Of a DNA stretch of 64,000 bases, positions 11,466-23,570 are shown one piece after another; positions within the stretch are counted from its first letter, which is position 1, and every line of letters begins with the position of its first letter. The position numbers and the translations under genes were made by a program. The stretch comes from Letharia columbiana (taxonomy: Eukaryota; Ascomycota; Lecanoromycetes; Lecanorales; Parmeliaceae), in assembly GCF_014066305.1 (NCBI RefSeq), contig NW_023501044.1, positions 310,001 through 374,000 on the forward strand, given 5' to 3'. Below the pieces are notes generated by a model that worked only from the letters and a program-made list of their open reading frames with translations, made no database searches and was not told where the DNA came from.

Positions 11466-12585
11466 TAATATCGTCGACTATAAAGCTCTCGCGAGAGTTA
11501 TTATTACGAGTATACTCTTAATATATTACTTAATTCTATAATCTAATATCTTAATAAAGATATTCTCTATTATATTATATCTTCTTTCTATATATAATAT
11601 ATATAACTCGATATTCTTATTATTCTTATTCTATTTTACTTATATTAATATTATATTTATATTAATTCTAATATTATAATAAAGCTTCTTTATACTCTTC
11701 GACGAAGAGAAATATAATCGAGTATACTTTATTCGAATTAGCGAGTAAATTTAAAGAAATACGCTAATAGAGACTTTAATAAGATATTAAGTTAAGTTAT
11801 CGTATTTTTAAATAAGTTTACTATACGAGTAACTCGATTTTAAAGAGTATAATATAATAGCGAAATAGTCTCGATCTCGTAATAGTAATAAGAGATAAAT
11901 AAGTATTAAACTATTCGTACTATAGACGAATTAGAATAAAACTAATAAAAAATAATATTCTCTTATATTATAATAAGTCTATTATAATAATAACGAAAAT
12001 AGATTTAATAATATAATTATAATTTAATCTCTTTATTAAGTATATCGATAATATATATAATAAATCTACTATTAAATAGTATTTAATATATTCGATTCTT
12101 ATTATCTATCTCTCTATTAAATTCTATAAATTAATAAGTATATAAGTTTACGAAAGTAATCTATATTAGTTAAATTAGCTATTAAATACTTACTATAATA
12201 GCTTAAAATAAGTATATAGAATTAATAGTTTAAACGAGTATATCTATAAAGTATTAATAGTTAAAGCGAGTATATAAAACTAGTAATCGAAGTAATAGAC
12301 TTATAAAGCGAATAAATATAATAGATAGTATTATAAAGTAAGATAGCTATAAGTTAAAATAAAGAATAAAATAAAGAGTAAACTTAATAGTAAGAGTATA
12401 AAAGATATAGAGTAAATTTATAGTAAAACTCTTAGATTAAACTATTTATAGATATTAGAAGAGATTTATAATATATATATATACGTTAAATTTTCTTTAA
12501 TTCTATTAAAGAACTATAGTAAAAAGATTAAATAAGAGATTAAAGAAGAATATAAAGAATCTTATTAATATATTACTATTATTAT
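11466..12585. other. Heavily RIPed stretch, coding origin possible but unrecognised
   Basis: The plus strand can be read in places with charged, Gln/Lys-rich text once stops are read as Gln or Trp (for example around 12200-12450). I could not assign it to a family, and there are no terminal repeats at its edges. It may be a decayed transposase C-terminus. Confidence 0.3.
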
Positions 12586-13624
12586 ACTAGTCGAAAAGAT
12601 ATAAAATATTTTATAAAATATTTTATATTAAGTAATATTATACTATATTCGAATATAATATAAATAGAATTAAATATTATATTATTTTTCTAATATAAGT
12701 TCGAGATCTTAATGAAATATTCTACGATATAATATATCTATAGTATTATATTATAAAATAATATATATACGAGATATTTCTATTAAGATTTCTATATTTA
12801 GAAGTATAAGTAGTTATTCTAATTATTATTCTAGCTAATTATAGCTATTACTATTATCTATTATAACTATTACTATTATAACTATTATTATTATAACTAT
12901 TACTACTATAACTACTACTATTATAATTATCTCTATTATAATTATCTCTATTATAATTACTTCTATTATAACTACTTTTATTATAGCTACTTCTATTATA
13001 ACTATTATTATTATAGCTATTACTATTATAATTATTACTATTATAATTATTATATAATAATAGATTATTTTAATAATAAATAATAATAGTTATAATAGTA
13101 ATAGCTATAATAGTAGTAGCTATTAGAATATTAGATATATAATATATAAAATAAACGAATTAATTCTCTAGAATCTCTTCGAAGCTAGATTTTAAATATA
13201 GTATAAAATTAGATAGCTAAAAAATATAATAACTAGAATACGCGAGAGTTATATTTCGATAATAGATATAATAATAGTAGATATAATAATAGTAGATATA
13301 ATAATAATAGTTATAATAGAGATAGTTATAATAGATAGCTATAATAATAATAGTTATAATATAATAGTAATAGTTATAATAGTAATAGCTATTATATCGA
13401 ATTTATTAAGTAAATATATCTAAATATAGAAATTTTAGTCGAAATATTTTATATATATATTATTTTATAATATAATATTATAGATATATTATATCGTAGA
13501 ATATCTTATTAAGATCTTATATTATATTAGATATAGAATTATATAAATCTTAATAACTTATATTATATTAGAATATAATATAGTAAATTAATATCTTATA
13601 TTATATTATATCTTTTCGACTAGT
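12586..13624. mobile_element. MULE-derived MITE, copy M1
   Basis: This 1039-bp non-autonomous element has inverted repeats of about 230 bp starting ACTAGTCGAAAAGATATA, the same termini as the larger MULE copies at 15935 and 54177. Inside are trinucleotide-like arrays of ctattactattata (12833-13110 and, inverted, 13255-13390) around a core of about 130 bp that is inverted relative to copy M2. Bases flanking the two ends do not form a clear duplication here, unlike M2. No reading frame. Confidence 0.82.
12833..13110. repeat. Trinucleotide-like array inside MITE M1
   Basis: Dense repeats of actattactattata and related units reverse to aatagtaatagctataatag in the right half, adding a second inner inverted pair to the MITE. 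Confidence 0.8.
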
Positions 13625-14106
13625 AAATACGTAGATAAGATATAACTATATCTCTAGAATTTTTAAAGAATAATATAAATATAATATAGTTAAAACTAGT
13701 ATATAACTCGATAATATCTTAAATATAATATTTTTAAATAAAATAAAATTATTTAAAATTTTTAACTACTATTACTATATCTTAATAAAATTATCTTTAA
13801 TTAAAATTTATATAAATTATAAATTTTTAGAGATATAGAATAAGTAATAAACGTATATCTTTAATTTATTAGCTATAAGAGCTATCTTATTTACTAGCGA
13901 CTTATATATAAAATATCTTAATATTTTTTATTAAAAAAATCTACTATTATATTTATATAATATTACTTCTAAATATTCTTTTTAATAAATAATATAATTA
14001 TATATCGCTATTCTATATAGCTTATAATCGAATATATCTTAAAGTATCTATTAAGATCGTTTTCTTCTATCTTAATAAGATATTTTAATTATATTAATAG
14101 ATAACG
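13625..14106. other. RIPed stretch with no recognised feature
   Basis: AT-rich sequence lies between MITE M1 and the short-A array. I found no terminal repeat, tandem structure or readable protein in it. Confidence 0.5.
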
Positions 14107-14899
14107 AGTAAAGATCTATAAATTAAATTTATAACTATTTTTTTAAATTAGAGCTATTAAGTAAATTTAATAAGTAAACTTTTAATAGACGATATTATTA
14201 AGAAATAGTTCTAAGTGAAATTATATATATAAATAATATATATATATAATATAGTAATAATAATGAAATATAGAAGATCTATAGTAGAAGAAGTCTCTAT
14301 AATATCGTAATATTAAGGTACTAAGTTTAATCGAAACGTCTAGTAAAGAAATTCGTAACAGATATTTAAATTCGTTACTTTTAAATATTTATAAGATTAA
14401 ATTTAAGAATTATTTATTTATCTAAAAGCCTATATTTCGTTCTATAATTTAAAAAAAAATCTTAAAATTTTAATAGAAAATAAAAAAGTTATTCTAAAAT
14501 TAAATAATATATATCTATTTTTTAATTAGAGCTATTCAGCTATTAGCGAACTTTAATAAGCGAACTTTAATAAGCGATATTTAAATTTCTTACGCTTTAA
14601 GAATTATAAGACTAAATTTAAAAATTTTTTTTTATCTAAAAGCTTATATTTTATTCTTTAATATAAAAAAAAAACTCTAAAATTTTAATAGAAGATAAAA
14701 AAGTTATTCTATATATTAATAATATATATCTATTCTTTTTAATAAGAGAGATATAAAAGAGCGAGATTTTAATAATTACGAACGCTAATTTATTTACTCG
14801 TAATATCTAATTAAAAAGTATAGATCTATCGAATTTATAATTAACTATATATATAAATTTAAGATTTTCTAATTTAATCTTATCTTATTTTATTATATA
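14107..14899 (+). repeat. Short A-type repeats, first block
   Basis: The block starts AGTAAAGATCTATAAATT, matching the left end of family A. It holds two head-to-tail units of the short A sequence (landmarks: aagcgaactttaataagcga, aaaatcttaaaattttaatag, aagttattctaaaat). The first unit is split by a solo LTR at 14196-14360. The unmutated version of this repeat is seen at 22590-22997 on the other strand. Confidence 0.75.
14196..14360 (+). mobile_element. Solo LTR of an unrelated retrotransposon
   Basis: This 165-bp insertion starts TATTAAGAAATAG (from TGTTA...) and ends TTCGTAACA. A perfect 5-bp duplication, GATAT, lies at 14191-14195 and 14361-14365. The uninterrupted short-A units elsewhere read straight through this site (agcgatatttaaa). 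It matches neither the Copia nor the gypsy LTRs of this window, so it marks a fourth LTR family removed by recombination. Confidence 0.85.
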
Positions 14900-15740
14900 A
14901 GTAAAAACTTATAAATTAAATTTATAATTATTTTTTTAATTAAGACTATCGAGTAAGTAGATAAGTAATCTTTAATAAGCGAACTTTAATAAGCGATATT
15001 TAAATTCTTTATACTTTAATAATTATAGAATTAAATTAAATTTTTTTTTCTTCTAAAAGTCTATATTTTATTCTATAATTTAAAAAAAAAATCTTAAAAT
15101 TTTAATAGAAAATAAAAAAGTTATTTTAGAATTAAATGATATATATCTAATTAGAGCTATTCGACTATTAAGCGAACTTTAATAAGCGATATTTAAATTT
15201 CTTACGCTTTAATAATTATAAAACCTAATTTTAAAATTTCTAAAAATTCGAAAAGCATAAACGGCGCTTTAAAAATTAAAAAAAAATCTTAAAATTTTAA
15301 TAGAAAATAAAAAGTTATTCTAAAATTAAATAATATATATCTATTTTTTAATTAGAGCTATTCAGCTATTAGCGATCTTTGATAAGCGAATTTTAATAAG
15401 CGATATTTGAATTTCTTACGCTTTAATAATTATAAGACTAAATTTAAAAATTCTTTCTTTATCTAAAAGCTTATATTTTATTCTTTTAATTTAAAAAAAA
15501 ATCTTAAAATTTTAATAGAAAATAAAAAAGTTATTCTATATATTAATAATATATATTTATTCTTTTTAATAAGAGAGACGCGAAAGAATGAGATTTTAAT
15601 AATTACGAACGCTAATTTATTTACTCGCGATAATTTAGTCGATTTAGCTAAAAGACGTAATAACTTCGAATTTATAATTAGCTATATATATTAATTTAAG
15701 ATTTTCTAATTTAGCTCTATCTTATTTTTTTATATATATT
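14900..15740 (+). repeat. Short A-type repeats, second block
   Basis: The block starts AGTAAAAACTTATAAATT and ends in ttatttttttatatatatt followed by AATA, the usual right terminus of the family. Three short-A cores follow each other at roughly 14940, 15150 and 15355. Confidence 0.75.
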
Positions 15741-15934
15741 AATATATTAATTTTAAAAGTAACTTTCTAATCTTTCTAATCTTCTTTATCTTTTATCTTA
15801 TATATAAGTAAACTATATATAATTTAGCTTTATTCTCTATATATTTTAATTTATTTTAATTATACGTAATTATAAGATATATTTATATTATTAAGAAAGT
15901 TTTAATTAAAGTAGATATATTAATATTAGAAATT

Positions 15935-16165
15935 ATTAGTCGAAGAGATATAATATAATATAGAATATTAATCTATTATATTATACTCTAATATAATATA
16001 GATTATTAAGATTTATATAATCTTATATCTAGTATAATATAAAATCTTAATAAAATATTCTATAATATAATATATCTATAATATTATATTATAAAATAAT
16101 ATATATATAAAATATTTTAATTAAGATTTTTATATTTAGAAGTAATTATTTTAATTATTATTTAG
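15935..16165. repeat. Long terminal inverted repeat of MULE R1 (left)
   Basis: This corresponds to 54177-54410 and to the ends of MITEs M1 and M2. Shared landmarks are ataatataatatatctata and tttatatttagaagta at its inner edge. Confidence 0.75.
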
Positions 16166-16789
16166 ATTAATAATTACGCTAAATTAATAAGATATAAAAT
16201 TAAATAAAATTATATTCTATTATTTTATATATATAAAAGAAAGCGAGCTATATTTATTAATAATAAGAAAAGCTTATCTTCTTTTAATATTAGCTATTTA
16301 AAATTCGTTAATACTTTATAATTAAAATCGTTAATAATAATTTTATATATCTATTATATATTTTCGATATCGCTATCTAGTATAAATTATATATATTATA
16401 ATTATAATCTTCTTATTAAATCGCTAATTTAGAAAAATTAATATATTTTTTAATATTCTTTTAAAAGTATTATAGCTTAATATAATAAGCTATATTTCTT
16501 TAAATTATCTTTTTATAATATATAAAAAAAGATTAGATATAAAAAGTATATAAAAGTATATTTAATAATTCTAGAATAGATTAATAATATTTATAATAAT
16601 AATTAAAAATAAAAATTAGATATATTTAAATAAAAGATAGCTTTACGCTATTTATATAATAGCGATAATAATAATTAAGATTAAAATATTAACTTAAATA
16701 ATATAACTTTCGTAATAAACTTTTTATTATTATATATTAAATTAATTATATATAAATAAAGATTTATAATTTTATTTTTTAGATATAAT

Positions 16790-17100
16790 CGCGTTTAATA
16801 TTTTAAGATTTTTATAATAATTCGATATTTATTAATTAGCGTATTAATATTATTATATCTAAGCTATAATAGCGCTTATTATTAAATTCTATATTATATA
16901 CTTAAATAGCTTAAAAAATAAGATTTATTTAATTATTAACGCGTATAATAGAATTATTTTTAATACTTATATTTTATTTAGCTTCGATATTATTTATTTT
17001 CTTCTAATTTAAACTTTTATCTTTATATATATTATAATAACTCGCGTAATAAGTAAAACTTTAAACTTCTTTATAATTATACTTATATACTTTTCTTATA
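16790..17100 (-). pseudogene. Possible FAR1-type DNA-binding domain of a MULE transposase
   Basis: On the minus strand from about 17100 the frame reads VYKYNYKEV, then YYASYYNIYKDKSLN, then NISIKNNSIIRVNN, then VYNIEFNNKRYYSLDI. After undoing RIP this resembles the Cys/His pattern of FAR1-like zinc domains that open fungal MULE transposases (Tyr-Ala-x-x, an I-x-CysAsp-Lys-like segment, and an H-N-H-E-like end). The downstream DDE catalytic part is not visible, and only about 600 bp remain before the terminus, so these copies may lack it. The assignment rests on pattern only. Equivalent sequence lies at about 19240-19520 and 61930-62240. Confidence 0.4.
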
Positions 17101-20100
17101 TAATACTATTAAAATATAAATTTACTAAAATAATAACTAGAATTAAAAATTATTTATCGCTTATTTATTATATCTTATTTAATTTATTTAAAAGCTTATT
17201 TTTATTATAATAATAATATATTAATATATTTAACTTTACGCTTTTTAATAATTATAGTATAATTAATAGTTAAGATATCGACTTTCTTTACTTTCTTAAT
17301 TTATTTCTTTTTAAATATAAATATATTTATTCGCTATTACGATCTCTTAATATTTTTATTTTAATTAAATTTATTCTTTATCTTTTATTTTAACTAAAAA
17401 TCTAATTATTATTTAATTAACTTATATTAAGACTTTTTAATATCGCTATTATTATTAATATTTAATATTTATTATAATAAATTATTAGACTTAATCTCTT
17501 TTACTTTAATTATTATAAAAAAATAAATTAATAAATATATATAAAAAAATTAAAGGGTTTATATAAATATTTATAAATATTAAGCTATTTTTAAATTTAA
17601 TTAAAGTTTATTTTATTAAAAAGTGCGTTAATTCTAATAAGTATTAATATTAGAAATAAAGAGAATATATATCGCGCGCTATTTTAAATATATTATTATA
17701 AAATTTAATTTAAAAAATAACTATTTCTATAAAAGTAGTAAAACTTAAAAATAAGGAAGTAAGAATAAAATATATGAAAATTTTAATAAATTATAATAAT
17801 TTAGTATTAATTAAATTAGATAAAGATAATTACTTATTAACTAGCTCTCTTAAATCTTTTATTTTTTAATCTATATTTATTATAATAATAATAATTATTA
17901 TTATAAAAGTAATTAAAATTATATTAGATAATAATACTTAATAAGCGTAATTTATATAAATTTAAATCTTTAAAATTAAAGAGAAAGCGCTTTATTAATA
18001 TTTAATTTAAGCTAAATAATATAAAATAATTTAAAGATTTAATATATATAATAGATATCTAAGCTTTCCTTCCTCTCTTTTTTCTTTTTAAATTTTTTTT
18101 TTATATTAACTCTTCTTATTATTAGACTATCTTCTTTATATATTAAACTTCTATTTAAATAATTTAATATTATTATAGCGATATTAAAAGTATAATATAA
18201 TTATTAAATTATATATTTATTTTTTATCTTTTAATAATTTTAAGTTAATATATAGATAGATTACGCGAAGAGCTTAATTTATATATATTTAATTTATTAT
18301 TAATAGCTTTTTAAAAAAGTTAATACTATTTTAAAGTATTAAATATAGTATTCAAATAAAATTTTTATTGAATATTATTATCGCTTTAATTATTATTATC
18401 ACTATTTTAATAAATATTACTTCTACTTTAATAGATATTATCTTTACTTTAATAATATTAAAGCGTTAATAAAAATTAAATAATTTTTTTTTAATTATTA
18501 TTATATTTATTATATATAACTAACGCGAGCTATAGCTTAAACTTTACGCGAGATTTATTATTATTAAAAATTAATTAATTTTATAATTCTAAAGCTTTTC
18601 TTCTAATATTTAATTTATTAAATAATACTTAATTAAGATTTATTAAAGCGCTATTATATTTAAAAATTCGCTTTTAAAATATTATATAAAATAATAAAAG
18701 TTTTTCTAATTTATTAATTTAAGAGTAAATTTTTTATTATTATACTTTATAATTAACTCTAATAATCTCTATTTAAATAAATATTTATCTTTATATAATA
18801 TATAAAAAGCGAGTTATATTATAAAAAAAGAATTTAAATTTTATAATTATTTTAATTAAACTATTTAAATTAAAAATATTTTTATTTTTACTTTTATTTT
18901 TATATAATTTAGCTATTAAATTAATTAATTATTATAAATATAATTATAAGATATAATTATATATTATTAATTATTCTAATAATTATAAGAAGTATAAAAG
19001 AAAAGAATTATATAATTAAGTATTTATAATTAAATATATTTAAATAAAAGATAATTTTATATTATTTATATAATAGTAAGAGTAATAATTAAGATTAAAA
19101 TATTAATTTAGAGAGCGTAGTTTTCGTAATAAACTTTCTATTATTATATATTAAATTAATTATATATTAATAAAGATTTATAATTTTATCTTATAAGTAT
19201 AATTATATTTAATATCTTAAAATTTTTATAATAGCTCGATATTTATTAATTAACGCGTTAATATTATTATATTTAAATTATAATAAAGCTTATTATTAAA
19301 TTTTATATTAAATTTTTAAATAATTTAAAAAATAAAGTCTATTTAATTATTAACGCGTATAATAAAATTATTTTTAATACTTATATTCTATTTAATTTTA
19401 ATACTATTTATATTTTTATAATTTAAACTTTTATCTTTATTTATATATATAATAATTTATATAAAAAGTAAAATTCTAGATTTTCTTTAAATTATACTCG
19501 CGTATTGTTTTTATATAATATTATTAAAATATAAGTTTATTAGAATAATAATTAGAATTAAAAATTACTTATTATTTATCTATTATATTTTATCTAATTT
19601 TCTTAAAAATTTATATTTATATTAATTATAATATATTAATATATTTAATTTTATACTTATTATAGATTATAATATAATTAATAATTAAGATATTAACTTT
19701 TTTTATTTTCTTAATTAATTTCTTCTTAAATATAAATATATTTATTCGCTATCGCGATCTCTTAATATTTTTATTTTTATTAAATTTATTCTTCGCTTTT
19801 TATTTTAATTAAAAATCTAATTATTATTTAATTAATCTATATTAAAACTTTTTAATATTATTATTATTATTAATATTTAATATTTATTATAATAAATTAT
19901 TAAACTTAATATTTTCTATTTTAATTATTATAAAAAGATAAATTAATAAATATATATAAAGAAATTAAAGACTTTATATAAATATTTATAAATATTAAAT
20001 TATATTTAATTTTAATTAATATTTATTTTATTAAAAAGTATATTAATTCTAATAAATATCGAAGTTAGAAATAAAGAGAATATATATTATATATTATTTT

Positions 20101-21489
20101 AATTATAGAATTTAAATTAAAAGAATAATTATTTATATAAAAAAAAGAAAATAAAAATATAATATATATAATTTTTAATAAATTATAATAGTTTTATTTT
20201 AATTAAATTAGATAAAGATAATTATTTATTAACTCGCTCTCTTAAATATCTTATCTTTTAATTTATATAATTTATAATAATAATTATAAATATTATAAAA
20301 ATAAATAAAATTATATTAAATAATAATATTTAATAAATATAATTTATTTAAATTTAAATCTTTAAAATTAAAAAGAAAATATATTATTTATTAATATTTA
20401 AATTAAGCTAGATAATATAAAGTAATTTAAATATTTAATATATATAATAAATATTTAAGTTTTTCTTCTCTCTAAGACTTTTTTTTTATATTAATTCTTT
20501 TTATTATAAAATTATCTTCTTTATATATTAAATTTTTATTTAAATAACTTAATATTATTATAGCGATATTTAAAATATAATATAATATAATATTAAATTA
20601 TATATTTATTTTTTATTTATTAATAATTTTAAATTAATATATAGATAAATCGCGTAAAAAGCTTAATTTATATATATTTAATCTATTATTAATAACTCTT
20701 TAATAAAGCTAATATTATATTAGTATATATAATAGAATAAGATAGAGCTAAGCTATAAAATCTTAAATTTATATATATAGTTAATTATTAATTTAGAGTT
20801 ACTACGCTCTTTAGTTAGATCGACTAAGTTAGCTCGATAGCTCTTTCGCGTCTTCTTATTAAAAATTTATATATAGAAGTCTTATACTTTAAGGTACTCA
20901 GTTTACGATAGATATATTTACTTTATAATTCCTTAAATTATAGAGCTCGCTTTACGCTTTCTAACGCTATAAAAATAATGAAGTTTAACTTACTATTAGT
21001 AAATTAAACTAATATTTAAATATTATAGTTATATTAAACGCGTCCGAGATCGAATAATAATCCTTTTATCTATTTATGTAATTATTATTCTTTTATTACT
21101 ATCAATTTACTAATATAAATATATTCGTTCTCGATACTCCTCGCGAAAACGTTACTAAACGCTTTAGGTATATATATTTCTTTTATTCGCCTCTTAGAGC
21201 CTCTACTAACTCTTTCTTAGACTATTTCTCGACCGTAAGCGAGTTTAATAGCTATCTACTACTACTTATAAACGCGTTAAAAGACTCTTAAAAAGAGTCT
21301 AAACGGATTTATAGTTATCGTCTTTTTCTATATACTTCTTTTAAGTCGATAATACTCGACTAATCGCTTAGTTAATACTATCTACTCTATTAGCTTAATA
21401 ATTTACTTAATTAGATCGTTAGCTAGTTACTTAATTATTTACTTAGTTAGCTACTTAGCTAGCCACTTAGTTTAATACTCTATAAGAGA

Positions 21490-22580
21490 AGAAGTAATAA
21501 AAGGAACTATAATAGGTAAATGCGAAGAATACTACGAAGAATACTACGGAGAAATTAAGCGGTAATAAGATTATTATCGTTAAGAATACGACTTAGCTCT
21601 TTAAGATTTCACGTTATATACTCTCTATGAAATAATTCTTTCATCTATTTATATAATTATATTTCTTCTATAATTCTATTAATTTATTAATTAAGAGGAG
21701 AAGTAAGAGAAGGTACTATAATAGATAAATACGAAGAATATTACGAAGAAATTAAGCGATAATAAGATTATTATCGTTAAGAACACGGCTTAACTCTTTA
21801 AGATCTCACGTTATATTCTCTCTATGAAATAATTCTTTTATCTATTTATATAATTATATTTCTTCTATAATTCTACTAATTTACTAATTAAGAGGAGAAG
21901 TAAGAGAAGTAACTATAATAGGCAAATGCGGAGAATATTACGAAGAACACTACGGAGAATACTACGAAGAAATCAAGCGGCAATAAGACTACTATCGTTA
22001 AGAATACGGGTTTTATATTAAATTATTACTTAGTAAGCGAAGAATACTACTATAACTTAATCTATTATTCTTACTATATTAATTCTATTTATATAATTAT
22101 ATTTCTTCTATAATTCTATTAATTTACTAATTAAGAGAAGAAGTAAGAGAAGTAACTATAATAGATAAATGCGGAGAATACTACGGAGAATACTACGGAA
22201 AATACTACGGAGACACTAAGCGGCAATAAGATTACTATCGTTAAGAATACGACTTAACTCTTTAAGATTCCACGTTATATACTCTCTATAATTCTATATT
22301 AAATTATTACTTAGTAAGCGAAGAATATTACTATAATTTAATCTATTATTCTTACTATATTAAGAAGTAAGAGAAGAAACTATAATAGATAAATGCGGAG
22401 AATACTACGAAGAATACTATAAAGAATATTACGAAGAGATTAAGCGGTAATAAAGTTATTATTATTAAGAATACGGCTTAGCTCTTTAAGATTTCATATT
22501 ATATACTCTCTACGATTCTATATTAAATTATTACTTAGTAAGCGAAGAATACTATTATAACTTAATCTATTATTTCTATT
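21490..22580 (-). repeat. Tandem blocks of family A copy 2
   Basis: There are about five imperfect units of 170-270 bp. Landmarks are gaatactacggagaa, aagcggcaataagac and ttacttagtaagcgaagaat. They correspond, reversed, to 5640-6480. Confidence 0.75.
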
Positions 22581-22589
22581 ATATTAATT

Positions 22590-22997
22590 AATATATATAA
22601 AAGAATAAGATAGGGCTGAGCTTGAAAACCTTGAATTTGTATGTGCAGCCAATTATAAATTCGGGTTCGCTACGCTCTTTGATTAGACCGGCTAACTCAA
22701 CGCGGGTAAATAAATAAGCGTCCGCAACCATCAAAAAAATAGGTGCATGTTATTAACACATAGAATAACTTTTTTGTTTTCTATTAAAATTTTGAGATTT
22801 TTTTTTTTAATTATAGCCCACAGCTTGCGCTTTTCAAAAATGAAAGAATTTTGAAATTTGATCTTATAATTCTTCAAAGACATAGGATTCAAATATCGCT
22901 CACCAAAAATCGCTCACCAAAGATCGCTCACCAAATTTACTCGACAGCCTCTCTGATAAAAAAAAATGGTTATGAATTTAATTCATAGGCCTTTACT
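22590..22997 (-). mobile_element. Short A element, un-RIPed and young
   Basis: This unit is about 408 bp with normal dinucleotide use (CA and TG frequent), inside a fully RIPed host. Minus strand reading: AGTAAAGGCCTATGAATT at the start, with palindrome TATGAATTAAATTCATA; three copies of TTTGGTGAGCGA near the left third; ...CTATCTTATTCTTTTATATA at the end. Copy 3 of family A (about 42705) shows the empty site. It carries no ORF and gives the ancestral sequence of the short-A units at 14107-15740, 30000-30351 and 53822-54176. Confidence 0.85.
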
Positions 22998-23570
22998 CGT
23001 ATAATATATTATTATAATAACGTTATAAGAGAAGAATCTACTATAACGCTTATAGTTAATTAGACCTCTATAGAAGAAATATCAAACGATATATATTTAA
23101 ACGAATTGAAGCTATTTTATTATTCGAAAGATTTTACTACGATAGAAGATATTATAGAATTTACACCACTAATTAACACGTTATCTCCATTTCTTTTCGA
23201 TATTTCGATACTTCTTACTATAAGAATATAACCTTTCTCTATTTTTTATAAGCAATTATTACGAATTAATTCGACTTAGAAAAATTCAACTCTATAAATT
23301 TAATTCATAGGTCTTTACTTATTAAATTATATAAAATAATAATTTATTTAAAAGTATTATAATAAAGTATTTATTAAATATTATTATTACTTTAATAAAT
23401 ATTATTATTATTTTAATAATATTAAAATATTAATAAAAATTAAATAATTTTTTTTTTTAGTTATTATTATTCTTATTATATATAATTAACGTTAGTTATA
23501 ATTTAAGCTTTACGCGAGATTTATTACTATTAAATTTTAATTAATTTTATAATTTTAAAACTTTTCTTTT

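Larger units (their letters stand above)
15935..18990 (-). mobile_element. MULE copy R1 (left end and internal part)
   Basis: The copy begins ATTAGTCGAAGAGATATAA, a RIP form of the ACTAGTCGAAAAGATATA terminus, followed by about 215 bp of the same terminal repeat as the MITEs. The internal 16160-18990 recurs almost in full at 61718-64000 and partly at 19015-23570. Long terminal repeats, and a 10-bp target duplication on the MITE derivative M2, point to Mutator-like elements. The matching right terminus was not found, so this copy is truncated or joined to its neighbour near 18990. Confidence 0.65.
20722..23319 (-). mobile_element. Family A repeat, copy 2 (with nested short A)
   Basis: This is family A in reverse: it starts AGTATATATAATAGAATAAG and ends ...GGTCTTTACT. 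TATT flanks both ends (20718-20721, 23320-23323), that is AATA in element orientation. Tandem blocks at 21490-22560 repeat gcggagaatactacg and attaagcggtaataagatt. At 22590-22997 a short A unit with intact CA/TG is inserted, which explains the extra length over the 2.1 kb of copy 3. No reading frame. Confidence 0.85.
19015..23570 (-). mobile_element. MULE copy R1b, partial, interrupted by family A copy 2
   Basis: 19015-20720 repeats 16605-18330 of copy R1 with strong RIP divergence, and 23320-23570 continues it (matching about 18340-18600). The gap is the A element at 20722-23319. This copy lacks the terminal 670 bp and sits directly after R1. Beyond 23570 the match to R1 stops. Confidence 0.65.

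Noticed and set aside
22640..22720. RNA polymerase III B-box (gggttcgctacgc) in the short A element
   Set aside because: The match lacks the conserved A after GGTTCG, no A-box at proper spacing, and no tRNA-like fold.
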